Positions 36,907 through 46,302 of a DNA stretch of 64,000 nucleotides are shown here, in pieces. This DNA is from Salifodinibacter halophilus. GTDB lineage: Bacteria > Pseudomonadota > Gammaproteobacteria > Nevskiales > Salinisphaeraceae. Position 1 is the stretch's first letter. Each line of letters begins with the position of its first letter. A model generated the notes under the pieces. The model saw only the letters and a list, made by a program, of their open reading frames with translations, did no database searches and was not told where the DNA came from. The stretch spans positions 62,001 to 126,000 of the forward strand of contig JABEEB010000001.1 in NCBI GenBank assembly GCA_012999515.1, read 5' to 3'. Made by a program: the position numbers and the translations under genes.

Positions 36907-38409
36907 ATGCGCGAAATTTTGCATTTTATTAATGGCGAGGCCACGTCCGGTCAGTCGGCCGAACGCGGGGCCGTATACAACCCCACGGCGGGTGAGCAAC
37001 AAGCCGAGATACCTATTGGCACGCCGGACGATATCGACTGTGCTGTGGCGGCGGCCAAGGCAGCCTATCCAGGTTGGGCAGCTACCACACCGCTGCGTCG
37101 TGCGCGTGTTCTGTTCCGGTTCAAGACATTACTCGAGGAGCGCCGTGATGACATGGCGCGCTTGCTCGCTTCCGAGCACGGCAAAGTGTTCTCCGACGCC
37201 CAAGGCGAAGTCACGCGCGGCATCGAAGTGGTCGAGTTCGCTTGTGGCATGCCGCATCTCCAGAAAGGCGAGAATTCCATGAATGTCGGCACTGGCGTGG
37301 ATAGCTATTCCATGTATCAGCCGCTCGGCGTATGTGCGGGGATCACGCCGTTCAACTTCCCGGCGATGGTGCCCATGTGGATGTATCCGATTGCCATTGC
37401 GGCAGGCAACACCTTCGTGCTCAAACCGGCCGACAAGGATCCATCGGCGTCGATGCTCATGGCAGAACTATTCAAACAAGCGGGGCTGCCGGACGGCGTG
37501 TTCAACGTTGTGCAGGGCCGTGCGGCAGCCGTCAATCATCTAATCACGCACGACGACGTTTCGGCGGTTAGTTTTGTCGGCTCTACGCCCATTGCCAAGC
37601 ATATTTATGAAACTGCTTCGGCCGCCGAGAAGCGTGTCCAGGCCTTGGGTGGCGCCAAGAACCATATGGTCGTTATGCCGGATGCTGACATTGACGGCGT
37701 AGCCGATGCGTTGATGGGCGCGGCTTATGGCAGCGCCGGTGAGCGCTGCATGGCGATTTCGGTGGCGGTGCCCGTAGGTGAGCAGACCGCGGACAAACTA
37801 CGTGAAGCATTGGTCAAGCGCCTGGAAAACCTGCAAGTCGGGCCTTCGCTGGTTGATGGAGCCGACAACGATATGGGGCCGCTGGTATCGGCCGAACACC
37901 ACGCGCGCATAACCGACTATATCGGCATCGGTGAAGCCGAAGGTGCTGAATTGGTCGTCGATGGTCGGCGGAAGGATTTCTCACAGCAGCCGAATGGTTA
38001 TTTCATCGGCGGTAGCCTTTTCGATCATACAGGCCCCGGTATGCGCGTCTACGATGAAGAAATCTTTGGACCGGTGCTGTGCATGAGTCGTGCGGATTCG
38101 TTGGATGATGCGATCGATTTGATCAACTCGAACGAGTTTGCCAACGGCACATCCATCTTCACCGAAAGCGGTCACGCCGGGCGTATGTTTTCTGAGCGCA
38201 TCGAGGTCGGCATGGTCGGCGTCAACGTACCGATTCCGGTGCCGATGGCTTTCCATTCCTTCGGCGGCTGGAAGCGCAGCCTATTCGGGCCATTGCATGT
38301 GCATGGTTCGGACGGCGTGCGTTTTTATACGCGGCAAAAGACCGTGACCGCGCGCTGGCCCAAGGATGATGTCTCGCACGGCAGTGCTTTCACCATGCCG
38401 ACGCATTGA
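36907..38409 (+). CDS. iolA: CoA-acylating methylmalonate-semialdehyde dehydrogenase
   Basis: The last step of the pathway: malonate or methylmalonate semialdehyde becomes acetyl- or propionyl-CoA. The 500-residue product has HFINGEATSG at the start, FNFPAMVPMWM, SFVGSTPIAKHIYE, LGGAKNHMVVMPDAD and the catalytic Cys in GSAGERCMAIS. EIFGPVLCM and the GWKRSLFG end complete the family (also called mmsA). The gene lies between the two iolE copies. Confidence 0.94.
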   Translation: MREILHFINGEATSGQSAERGAVYNPTAGEQQAEIPIGTPDDIDCAVAAAKAAYPGWAATTPLRRARVLFRFKTLLEERRDDMARLLASEHGKVFSDAQGEVTRGIEVVEFACGMPHLQKGENSMNVGTGVDSYSMYQPLGVCAGITPFNFPAMVPMWMYPIAIAAGNTFVLKPADKDPSASMLMAELFKQAGLPDGVFNVVQGRAAAVNHLITHDDVSAVSFVGSTPIAKHIYETASAAEKRVQALGGAKNHMVVMPDADIDGVADALMGAAYGSAGERCMAISVAVPVGEQTADKLREALVKRLENLQVGPSLVDGADNDMGPLVSAEHHARITDYIGIGEAEGAELVVDGRRKDFSQQPNGYFIGGSLFDHTGPGMRVYDEEIFGPVLCMSRADSLDDAIDLINSNEFANGTSIFTESGHAGRMFSERIEVGMVGVNVPIPVPMAFHSFGGWKRSLFGPLHVHGSDGVRFYTRQKTVTARWPKDDVSHGSAFTMPTH

Positions 38410-38455
38410 TTGAACACGGGGATGCCGCGCACGCCGTGTCAATAAGGAGAGCTTT

Positions 38456-39427
38456 ATGAGCACTCTGGTTTCGGGTGTGCGTGCGTGTCCTGTGCGCGAG
38501 TGGCAGGCCAGTCAGCGGGCGATGCGGGAACTGTTGGCGCCGCACGGTTTGCGTTTGGGCATCAACCCACTGGGCTGGACCAACGACGTTATTACTGAGT
38601 TCGGCGACGATACGTCGGCCGAAACGTTTATCGGCGAAGCAGCAGCGGTCGGTTATGAAGGTGTGGAGATGGGGCGGAAGTTTCCGACCGATCGCCAGGC
38701 GCTCGCCCGTATGCTCGCGGCGGGCAATGTTGATCTGGTTTCCGGTTGGTATTCCGGTCAGCTGGCCGAGATAAGCGTCGCGGAAGAACTCGCGAACGTG
38801 GCCAACCATGCCGCACTGCTGGCCCACAACGGTGCTCGGGTCATGGTTTACGGGGAGACCGGTCTGATGCCGGGCGATGCGCCGCTCGACAAGCCGTTGT
38901 CGGCCACGCCGGTTGTTGCGGACACCGAATGGGCGGCCTATGGTCAGCGGCTCACCGAGTTCGGTGAAGCCTTGCAACGCGATTACTGCATCCAACTCGC
39001 CTACCATGCCCATCTCATGATGGTTGCCGAATCCGAGGCCGAGATCGACCGACTCATGGCGGCAACCGGCGAGGCCGTCGGTCTGCTGCTCGATACCGGC
39101 CACATCGTCGCCGGTGGGGGCGATATGGCGCGGGTTTTGGCCAACCACGGCCATCGCATCAACCATATCCATCTGAAAGATATCCGCCCCGAGATCTTCG
39201 CCGGCATTCGCAAGCGTGATGCCAGCTTCAATACCGGCGTGCGCTCCGGGATGTTTACGGTCCCCGGCGACGGTGCTATCGACTACGCGCCGGTCATCGA
39301 TTTCGCGACCAGTGATGCCTATACCGGTTGGCTGGTCGTCGAGGCCGAGCAGGACCCGACACAGGCGTGCCCGCGCGAATATGCCGACAAGGCGATACGT
39401 CACGTCCGCTCGCTTTTCAACGGCTGA
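38456..39427 (+). CDS. IolE-like inosose dehydratase (second copy)
   Basis: A 323-residue TIM barrel paralogous to the IolE at 35956: INPLGWTNDV, GYEGVEMGRKFPTD, QLAYHAHLMMV, LDTGHIVAGGGDM, HIHLKDIRPEIF and VEAEQDP line up with it. It has an N-terminal extension of about 30 residues (VSGVRACPVREWQ). ATG 38456 has a good ribosome site, AAGGAGAG. It may act on a different inosose isomer, or be redundant; the sequence alone does not decide. Confidence 0.88.
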   Translation: MSTLVSGVRACPVREWQASQRAMRELLAPHGLRLGINPLGWTNDVITEFGDDTSAETFIGEAAAVGYEGVEMGRKFPTDRQALARMLAAGNVDLVSGWYSGQLAEISVAEELANVANHAALLAHNGARVMVYGETGLMPGDAPLDKPLSATPVVADTEWAAYGQRLTEFGEALQRDYCIQLAYHAHLMMVAESEAEIDRLMAATGEAVGLLLDTGHIVAGGGDMARVLANHGHRINHIHLKDIRPEIFAGIRKRDASFNTGVRSGMFTVPGDGAIDYAPVIDFATSDAYTGWLVVEAEQDPTQACPREYADKAIRHVRSLFNG

Positions 39428-39505
39428 TCGTTTGCAGCCGTCGATCGGTCGTCGGTCGGGTCAGCCATCACGGACACAATCCGGTGCGACCGGAAAGGAC
39501 TCATC

Positions 39506-40669
39506 ATGGCAGAACAACTCAACATAGGACTGATTGGCACCGGTTTCATGGGCCAGGCCCATGCCGAGGCCTTCCGGCGCTGTGCTGCACTTTATCCCGA
39601 TTTGGCGCTGACGCCACATCTCTATGCGGTGGCCGATGTCAGCCAGGACCTGGCCGATGCCGCCAAGAACCGTTTCGGCTTCGACAAGGCCTATGGCGAC
39701 TGGCAGGCGATGATCGCCGACACAAATGTGCATGTGGTTGATATCACGTCACCCAACCATTTCCATCACGAAATGGCGCTGGCCGCTATTGCCGCCGGGA
39801 AACATATTTATGCGGAAAAACCGCTGGCTCTGTCGCAGGACGAGGCCGATGAGATGCGCGACGCCGCGTCGAAAGCCGGTGTCAAGACCATGGTTTCATT
39901 CAACAACATCAAAACGCCTGCCGCGATGGTCGCGAAGCAGATCATCGATCGCGGCGAGATTGGCCGGCTTACCCGTTTTCGAGGTACCTTCGATCAGGGA
40001 TTTTTTAACGATCCAAACCTGCCGTGGTCCTGGCGTTGCTCGCGTGAGGCGGCCGGCACTGGCTCGCTAGGGGATCTCGGCGCGCACGTGATTGGTGTGG
40101 CCCAGTACCTGATGGGCGATTTCGATCGTGTTTGTGCTCAGTCGCAGACCTTTTTCAGCGAACGTCCCTTACCTTCGGGCGGCTCGGGATACTCAGCAAC
40201 CGTCGGCGAGAATGCCGAATGGAAACCGGTTGAGAACGATGATCAGACACAATGTCTGGTCCAATTCGGCTCCGGCGCCGCTGGGGTCATCGAGTCTTCG
40301 CGTATCGCAGCCGGGCATTTTCTGGGTGTGTACTGGGAGGTCAGCGGCACCGAGGGCACACTGTATATAGGCGGCGAGCACTTCAACGAGCTACAAGTCT
40401 TCCGCATGAGTGACGACAAGCACGATCGCGGTTTCAAGACACTGCTCGCCGGCTCCCAGGTGCCGCAATTCGCGGGTTTTTTCCCTTACGACTTCGGTGG
40501 CGGCGGGCTCGGTTTCTTCGATGTGAAGGTCATAGACGTCTACGACCTCGTGACCGGTATCGCAGGCCCGGGCGACTGTTATCCGAATTTTGCCTTCGGC
40601 GCAGACAACCAACGCATTTTGGAAGCGATCGACGACTCCGCCCAGCGCGAAAGTTGGGTCAAGATTTAG
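39506..40669 (+). CDS. Gfo/Idh/MocA family oxidoreductase
   Basis: A 387-residue dehydrogenase. NAD motif LIGTGFMGQAHAEAF, lysine motif AEKPLAL, and the active-site stretch GTGSLGDLGAHVIG. SFNNIKTPAAMVAKQ and FDQGFFNDPNLPWSWRC resemble a group often found in inositol and levoglucosan-type gene sets. Larger than IolG by about 50 residues. An AAAGGA ribosome site precedes ATG 39506. It is part of the iolC operon by direction and spacing; the substrate is unknown. Confidence 0.83.
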   Translation: MAEQLNIGLIGTGFMGQAHAEAFRRCAALYPDLALTPHLYAVADVSQDLADAAKNRFGFDKAYGDWQAMIADTNVHVVDITSPNHFHHEMALAAIAAGKHIYAEKPLALSQDEADEMRDAASKAGVKTMVSFNNIKTPAAMVAKQIIDRGEIGRLTRFRGTFDQGFFNDPNLPWSWRCSREAAGTGSLGDLGAHVIGVAQYLMGDFDRVCAQSQTFFSERPLPSGGSGYSATVGENAEWKPVENDDQTQCLVQFGSGAAGVIESSRIAAGHFLGVYWEVSGTEGTLYIGGEHFNELQVFRMSDDKHDRGFKTLLAGSQVPQFAGFFPYDFGGGGLGFFDVKVIDVYDLVTGIAGPGDCYPNFAFGADNQRILEAIDDSAQRESWVKI

Positions 40670-40755
40670 CGATCTCTGGCGACTGGCGAAAGAATGTGCT
40701 TCGAGCTTTCGAATAACGCAGATAACCGTCGCCACACAAGGATAACGGAGCATTC

Positions 40756-41928
40756 ATGAAAGCATTCGAAAACCGTATCCGCATCGGCATGGTCGGTGGC
40801 GGCCCGGGGGCCAATATCGCGACCGCGCATCGTATGGGGCTGCGTATGGATGGTCGCTATGCGCTCATCGCTGGCGCGTTCTCACGCGACGCTGAAAAAA
40901 ACAAGGCGATGGGGGCCGAACTGGGTCTCGATGAGGGGCGCGTCTATACAAGCTATGAACGGATGGCGCGAGACGAAGCTGTACGCGCCGATGGCATCGA
41001 AGCGGTGGCCATCGTTACGCCCAACGACAGCCATTATCCGGCCGCCAAAGCCTTTTTGGAACAAGGTGTTCACGTTATTTGTGACAAGCCGCTGACCGAT
41101 GACTTCGAGCATGGTCTTGAACTGCATCGCCTGGCCGTCTCGAAAGGGCTTGTTTTCGCGCTGACGCACAATTACGCCAGTCACAGCATGATTCGTCAGG
41201 CTGCCACGATGGTGGCCGATGGTAAGCTGGGCACGATTCGCAGCGTGCAGGGCGAGTTCGCGGCAAACTGGGGCGCGCAGGATCCGGCGCAGGATGCCGA
41301 CAACAAACAGCTTGCCTGGCGGACTGATCCGGCACAGGTTGGTCGCGCCAGCGTGCTCTACGATCTGGGCACGCATATTCATCATCTTGCACGCTTTGTA
41401 ACTGGCTTGGAGATCGAAGCGTTGTCGGCCGATCTTGCGACTGTAGTGCCGGGCCGACAGGTCTACGACCATGCCCAGATGTCGTTGCGTTTTACCGGCG
41501 GTGCACGCGGTGGTTTCTGGGTGACAATGGTGGCCACCGGTGCCGAGCATGGCTTGCGGATTCGGGTTGTCGGTTCCAAGGCCTCGCTGGAATGGTTTCA
41601 CGAAGACCCGCATCATCTGCGGGTGTCATACCCCGATGGTCGGCACGAAGTGTTGGCGCAGGCGGGTTCGGCAATGGATGACGAATCGAATCGACTGACG
41701 CGTGTGGGGATTGGTCATCCGGAAGCGTTCCCCGAGTCTTTTGCCAATCTGTATTCGGAAACCGCTGAGGCTATAGCGGCCGCTCGCAACGATGAGGCCG
41801 TCCCGGAAAGACGTTTTTCCTTTCCGACAACGCGCGACGGTGTGCTCGGCCTGCAGTTCGTGGATTGTGTCTGCGCCTCGGCCGACGACGATGGTCGATG
41901 GGTCGAAATCGCGCCGCTCGATATATAA
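40756..41928 (+). CDS. Gfo/Idh/MocA family oxidoreductase
   Basis: A 390-residue dehydrogenase of a different branch from its neighbour. It opens with VGGGPGANIATAHR and has CDKPLTDD in place of the usual E-K-P motif. TLTHNYAS-like and WRTDPAQVG segments and the active-site DLGTHIHHLARF follow. Members of this branch oxidise sugars or glycosides at C3 or related positions in some organisms, which is only an analogy here. It is the last gene of the iolC operon. No terminator is obvious behind it. Confidence 0.83.
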   Translation: MKAFENRIRIGMVGGGPGANIATAHRMGLRMDGRYALIAGAFSRDAEKNKAMGAELGLDEGRVYTSYERMARDEAVRADGIEAVAIVTPNDSHYPAAKAFLEQGVHVICDKPLTDDFEHGLELHRLAVSKGLVFALTHNYASHSMIRQAATMVADGKLGTIRSVQGEFAANWGAQDPAQDADNKQLAWRTDPAQVGRASVLYDLGTHIHHLARFVTGLEIEALSADLATVVPGRQVYDHAQMSLRFTGGARGGFWVTMVATGAEHGLRIRVVGSKASLEWFHEDPHHLRVSYPDGRHEVLAQAGSAMDDESNRLTRVGIGHPEAFPESFANLYSETAEAIAAARNDEAVPERRFSFPTTRDGVLGLQFVDCVCASADDDGRWVEIAPLDI

Positions 41929-42204
41929 CGGTGCCTCGTATTGATCAAAGGCGAAAGGCAGCAGACGGCTAAGTGGCGCTGTTCACTGGCTGCAGCCGAA
42001 GAAAGCCTGCATCGCAACGCTCGACGAGGACAGTGCCCGTCGTCCGGGCGGTATCGCCCGTGATATGACGATCCTTGTGACGATTCCTGGTTTCGGCATG
42101 GCACGCTCGGTTGTTGGCGTGGCGTTCGCCGGAATGGGCGTTGCGAGCAGTCGACTCGATGGGCTACGTTGCAATGCGAACCAGCCCAGCTGGAGGGCGT
42201 TGTG

Positions 42205-42948
42205 TCACGCGATAAACAACATCCAGCCCGCCTTGCCCAGTAGGACAATGGATAACAAGAAAAGCGTTGTTTCGATTATGCGCTGATAGGCCTTCGCTGA
42301 TAGCGCCAGGGTAATCGATCGCCCTAGACGCGTACCGATGACGCCGGTCGCGACCAGTGCCAGCGTGAGCGACCAGCTGAGGCCGTGCATTTTGCCAAGC
42401 TCCCAATATGCGGGCAATTTGGCGAGGTTGGCCGCCGCAAATGCCATGGCCATAGTGCCGGCGAATTCCAGTTTGGGTAGTCGCTGCGGCAACAGATAGG
42501 CTTGCGCTGGCGGGGCGCCCGAATGCGTAATGAAACTGGTGATACCGGTTACGACGCCCCAGAAAATACCGGACGAGACCCGTGCAGTATGGTGTTCGGT
42601 TGCGCCCTGACGAAGCCAGGTCCGCAGGCAATACCACAGGCCGATCAGCCCAGTTGCGAGCAGCAACAAACTTTCCGGCGTAAACGGCGCGAGAATCGTG
42701 GCGACGGCGATGCCACAGAGGATCGATGGAATGAGAATCGATAAATTCCGCCCGGAAAAATCCCTGCGGTAAAGCCAGACGGCGACCCAGTCGGTCACGA
42801 TATACACCGGCAGCAAAAGTGCGGCCGCCTCGATGGGATTCATGAACAACGAAAGCATGGGGACAGCGACAGCGGCGGCTGATGCCAGGCCGCCCTTGGA
42901 TATGCCGACGATCAAGGCGGCGATCAATAACAGGATCGTTTGCTCCAT
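42205..42948 (-). CDS. TauE/SafE-family membrane permease
   Basis: A 247-residue inner-membrane protein with about eight hydrophobic spans. ISKGGLASAAAVAVP near the N-terminus and GVVTGITSFITHSGAPPAQAY in the middle are the two related half-motifs of the family. Members move sulfite, sulfoacetate or other organic anions, usually outward. Whether it serves the inositol genes around it, or is a passenger, cannot be told; no operator-like dyad lies in front of it. A second family member is at 61640. Confidence 0.85.
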   Translation of the reverse strand: MEQTILLLIAALIVGISKGGLASAAAVAVPMLSLFMNPIEAAALLLPVYIVTDWVAVWLYRRDFSGRNLSILIPSILCGIAVATILAPFTPESLLLLATGLIGLWYCLRTWLRQGATEHHTARVSSGIFWGVVTGITSFITHSGAPPAQAYLLPQRLPKLEFAGTMAMAFAAANLAKLPAYWELGKMHGLSWSLTLALVATGVIGTRLGRSITLALSAKAYQRIIETTLFLLSIVLLGKAGWMLFIA

Positions 42949-43168
42949 CGGTTTCTCTGTCTGGCCCCGTCAGAAGGGTCGAGGTGGGATGTTAGTCCGG
43001 GATGTGAGCTTTGGTTCCAGAAATCGAGGCGGATGGCCAGCCGAATGAGTGGTCGATCCGGTATGCAACTGTAATCCGAGGCCGCAGTTAGGAGGACTGG
43101 GTGAGAATATGCGTAGAACTGCAGCGCCCACGATTGTTATCGACCAGAAAACGGCCGTTTAAAGCCGC

Positions 43169-44179
43169 TTAGCCGATTGTCTCGCGGCGGCGAGCGGTGA
43201 AATCGATCTCACGATTATCGCGGGCGCTTTCGTATATCGAAGCCAGCAGCAAATTGAGAGTACTGGCTTCGTTGACATCAACAGGTGGTTTGTCGCCGTT
43301 TTGAAGGGCGTTGATGAACAATCGGTTCTCTTCGGCGTAGCCACCTTTCTCGGCAAAGGGGATATGCGTGTAATCCTCAGTTTTGACCACCTGTTCGAGA
43401 TCCAGTGCATAGCGGATGCGCTCTAGTTCTTCGGTCGTCGCCGTGGCGTAGCGCCCGTAGATCTCGACGCGCTCGAAGGGAAAACTCCAGCCCGAGTGGG
43501 CTGACGAACTGAGCGTGGCCACGGTGCCGGACTCGAACGTAAACAGCATCGAGAAATCGTCGAATTCCGATGCTGAGATAGCGCTGCGTGCGGCACAGCG
43601 GAGCGTGGCAACCGGCCCGAACAGATATTGCAGGAGGTCGATCTGGTGGATGGTGGTTTCGTAGAGAAAACCGCCGGTCTTGTTCGGATCGGCGGTCCAC
43701 GGCGGGTTTAGCAGTTCGCCGCGATTGAGTTTGAGTTGCGCACTGTGCGCTTCGAGATCCCCGGAGTCGATCAGCGTCTTCAACTTGTCGTGGGTGTAAG
43801 CGTAGCGACGGTTCATGCCAAGGTTGTAAACACCCCGCGAAGCCAGCGCGGCTTCGCGGATACGTTCGCCCCCGGCTGCATCGGTCGCCATCGGCTTCTC
43901 GCAGAATACGTTGAGGCCCCGTTCCAGGCATGAAACCACCGGCGCAACGTGGGTGGTGTTGGGGGTGGTTATATAGACCGTGTCGACGTCCATGCGGAAC
44001 AAATCTTCTAGTTCCGAGCCTACTTGGGCATCGCCGATCTGGTTGGCAAGTCTTGTCGCGTTGGACGCGACCATGTCGGCTACGTCCACAAGCTCTACGC
44101 GCCCGTCGTTTGCCAGGATATCGGCATGCACCGATGCAATGTATCCGGCACCGAAGATGCCGACTCGCGTTTTGGCCAT
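43169..44179 (-). CDS. Gfo/Idh/MocA family oxidoreductase
   Basis: A 336-residue dehydrogenase. FGAGYIASVHADIL is the NAD motif, CEKPMATD the lysine motif, and GGFLYETTIHQIDLLQY the active-site region, with His in the IolG position. LGMNRRYAYTHDKL and LKLNRGELLNPPWT resemble inositol-dehydrogenase relatives. It is divergent from the MFS sugar porter and shares an operator-like dyad with it. ATG 44179 is chosen; the frame extends to 44206. The substrate may be an inositol isomer. Confidence 0.83.
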   Translation of the reverse strand: MAKTRVGIFGAGYIASVHADILANDGRVELVDVADMVASNATRLANQIGDAQVGSELEDLFRMDVDTVYITTPNTTHVAPVVSCLERGLNVFCEKPMATDAAGGERIREAALASRGVYNLGMNRRYAYTHDKLKTLIDSGDLEAHSAQLKLNRGELLNPPWTADPNKTGGFLYETTIHQIDLLQYLFGPVATLRCAARSAISASEFDDFSMLFTFESGTVATLSSSAHSGWSFPFERVEIYGRYATATTEELERIRYALDLEQVVKTEDYTHIPFAEKGGYAEENRLFINALQNGDKPPVDVNEASTLNLLLASIYESARDNREIDFTARRRETIG

Positions 44180-44552
44180 GAGCAAAAGACCTCGTTTGGA
44201 CGTCAACCAGCAAGACAGGCGGAAGTCGTTGGCGAGTCATGCCTCGCGCTGAGGATATTGCATCAATTATGGAATATAAATTCTATAATACTAAAGTTTA
44301 AAATAAAAATTTTGCTTCATGGTGGAGGTTGGCGTACGCTTCTGGAAAGCGTTAACGCGCCATCGTCCGTCTCTGACGATGCCTCGGGTTGCCGTGATGG
44401 CTTGTCGATGTGAGCAGGAGATTCAGCTCTCGCCTAGATGTAGACCTATAGCGTTATCAAAAGGCGTCGCTGCTTCATGGTGAATGTTTCGGCGCCCAAC
44501 TTATTGAGGGAATGATCCCGCAATCTCGTTGCCAAGACGGAGGCGCATAAGA
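44180..44552. promoter_or_regulatory. Divergent promoter region for the dehydrogenase and the sugar porter
   Basis: 373 nt with no gene. It contains the dyad at 44269-44286 within an AT-rich segment, and a perfect 10-bp palindrome GCGTTAACGC at 44349-44358 preceded by GGAAA. The latter resembles LacI-family operators and might be a second control site for the porter; no LacI-type gene is in the window. Confidence 0.45.
44269..44286. promoter_or_regulatory. Putative IolR-type operator between the divergent dehydrogenase and sugar porter
   Basis: ATGGAA-TATAAA-TTCTAT; the GGAA-N6-TTC form is closest to the known rhizobial GGAA-N6-TTCC element. It lies 89 nt from the start of the minus-strand dehydrogenase and 266 nt before the porter start. 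Confidence 0.62.
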
Positions 44553-46031
44553 ATGACTAATAACATCGATACATCCGAAAATCCTAAAGATTTACCGCCT
44601 GAAAGGCCGGGGGCGCATACCAGCAGACTGGGGATGATTGCGTTTTTGGCTACTTTCGGCGGGCTGCTGTTCGGTTATGACACCGGCGTCATCAACGGGG
44701 CGGTCAACCCAATGAAGGTGGACTTATCGCTCACCCCTATGTCCCAGGGGTTTGTGGTCAGCATCCTCGTATTCGGTGCCGCCTTCGGTGCTGCGATCGC
44801 CGGCCGGATCTCCGACTGGAACGGACGCCGATATACGATCCTTATACTTTCGATGGTGTTCATCGTTGGCACGATCGGTTCGGCTCTGTCACCGAGCTGG
44901 CAGATGCTTGCCTTGTTCCGCTTCATTCTTGGGCTCGCGGTTGGCGGCGCTTCCACGACGGTGCCGGTTTATCTCGCGGAAGTTTCGCCCACGGAAAGAC
45001 GCGGCAGTCTGGTGACGCGCAACGAGATTATGATCGTCTCGGGGCAGTTCGCAGCCTTCATCATCAACGCCATTATCCTGAATATCTGGGGTGATTACCC
45101 GGGGATATGGCGATACATGCTCGTGATAGCGGTGTTGCCGGCATTTGCGCTGCTAATTGGTATGTTGCGTGTACCGGAAAGTCCGCGTTGGTTGTCCGGT
45201 CAGGATCGCCCTCGGGATGCACTCGCCGTGCTCAAACTGATCCGCTCTCCCGAGCGCGCCGAAGCCGAACTGGCCGAGGTCGACTCGCTCGTTGAGGAGG
45301 AACAGGCGTCGAAGGTCGGCGGTTGGTCTGATCTCGCCGTGCCGTGGATTCGAAAGTTGATCATCATCGGTGCCGTTCTCGGCATATTTCAGCAGCTAAC
45401 GGGCATCAACGCGATCATGTACTACGGCACCCAGCTATTGGAGAGCTCAGGGTTCTCAGATAGCGGTGCGGTAATCGCCAATACCCTCAACGGCCTATTC
45501 AGTGTTCTGGGCATCACCGTGGGTGTCATGCTGATCAATAAGCTCAACCGGCGAATAATGCTGATCGGCGGCTTTTGTCTCGTCGCGTTGTTCCACGTCC
45601 TCGTCGGGTTAACGGCCATGTTTTTGCCCGACGTTGCGGCCAAGCCTTACGTCATACTATTTTTCATGGTGGCCTTCGTGTTCTCGATGCAGGGTACACT
45701 CGGCCCGCTCGTTTGGCTGATACTTTCCGAAATTTTCCCCTTGAAGATACGCAGTTTCAGCATGGGGTTGTGTGTGCTCGTACTGTGGTTGGCCAATGCC
45801 GGCGTTGCCTTCGGTTTCCCGCCGGTTGTCACTGCTTTGGGGATCGGATCCACGTTCTTCATTTTCGCAGTCATCGCGGTTCTGGGGGTGATCTTTACTG
45901 TCACCATGGTGCCCGAGACACGCGGCAAATCGCTCGAGGAATGTGAAGACCAGTTCCGCACCCAGAACGCCGGATCCGGGATCGGACAAGTCGGCGTTTC
46001 CAATGCGGCGCCTGCCGACAGAAACGAGTAA
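44553..46031 (+). CDS. iolT: MFS sugar porter, probable myo-inositol transporter
   Basis: A 492-residue proton-coupled symporter of the sugar porter family with 12 spans. Diagnostic motifs are GYDTGVINGA, RISDWNGRRYT, VPVYLAEVSPTERRG, PESPRWL, QQLTGINAIMYYGTQLL, and PETRGKSLEE near the C-terminus. Among bacterial members, IolT-like transporters have this form, and the place within the iol genes supports inositol as substrate; other polyols are possible. ATG 44553 follows ACGGAGGCG. Confidence 0.88.
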   Translation: MTNNIDTSENPKDLPPERPGAHTSRLGMIAFLATFGGLLFGYDTGVINGAVNPMKVDLSLTPMSQGFVVSILVFGAAFGAAIAGRISDWNGRRYTILILSMVFIVGTIGSALSPSWQMLALFRFILGLAVGGASTTVPVYLAEVSPTERRGSLVTRNEIMIVSGQFAAFIINAIILNIWGDYPGIWRYMLVIAVLPAFALLIGMLRVPESPRWLSGQDRPRDALAVLKLIRSPERAEAELAEVDSLVEEEQASKVGGWSDLAVPWIRKLIIIGAVLGIFQQLTGINAIMYYGTQLLESSGFSDSGAVIANTLNGLFSVLGITVGVMLINKLNRRIMLIGGFCLVALFHVLVGLTAMFLPDVAAKPYVILFFMVAFVFSMQGTLGPLVWLILSEIFPLKIRSFSMGLCVLVLWLANAGVAFGFPPVVTALGIGSTFFIFAVIAVLGVIFTVTMVPETRGKSLEECEDQFRTQNAGSGIGQVGVSNAAPADRNE

Positions 46032-46266
46032 ACGGTATACCCGATGACAATGGGTTTTCGCGTCGGCTGTGCGAGGTAGCACGTCGGTCGTTGCCCCGGC
46101 AGGTACAGTTGGTGCTGTGCCGCCGGGGTTTAGGGAACAAACCGCTTCGAAACTGTCGCCACGTGGCGGATTGATGTCACTCTAATCCACGCTCGCGGCG
46201 GCACCTGCTGTTTGGTTTGTTCGCGCGTAAGCACACAACCCTGCATCAACCGTGATAGTGAACGCC

Positions 46267-46289
46267 GCGGCCTGGCATAGCCAGGCCGC
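46267..46289. terminator. Perfect hairpin between convergent porter and dioxygenase genes
   Basis: GCGGCCTGG, loop CATAG, CCAGGCCGC: a 9-bp perfect GC stem located between the convergent ends of the porter and the dioxygenase gene. No T run follows on either strand, so it may be a Rho-assisted or bidirectional end signal. Confidence 0.5.
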
Positions 46290-46302
46290 TCTCTGTTCGT
46301 GC

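Noticed and set aside
41983-42174. A minus-strand small protein at this position
   Set aside because: The frame is composition-driven, with no ribosome site and no recognisable motif.
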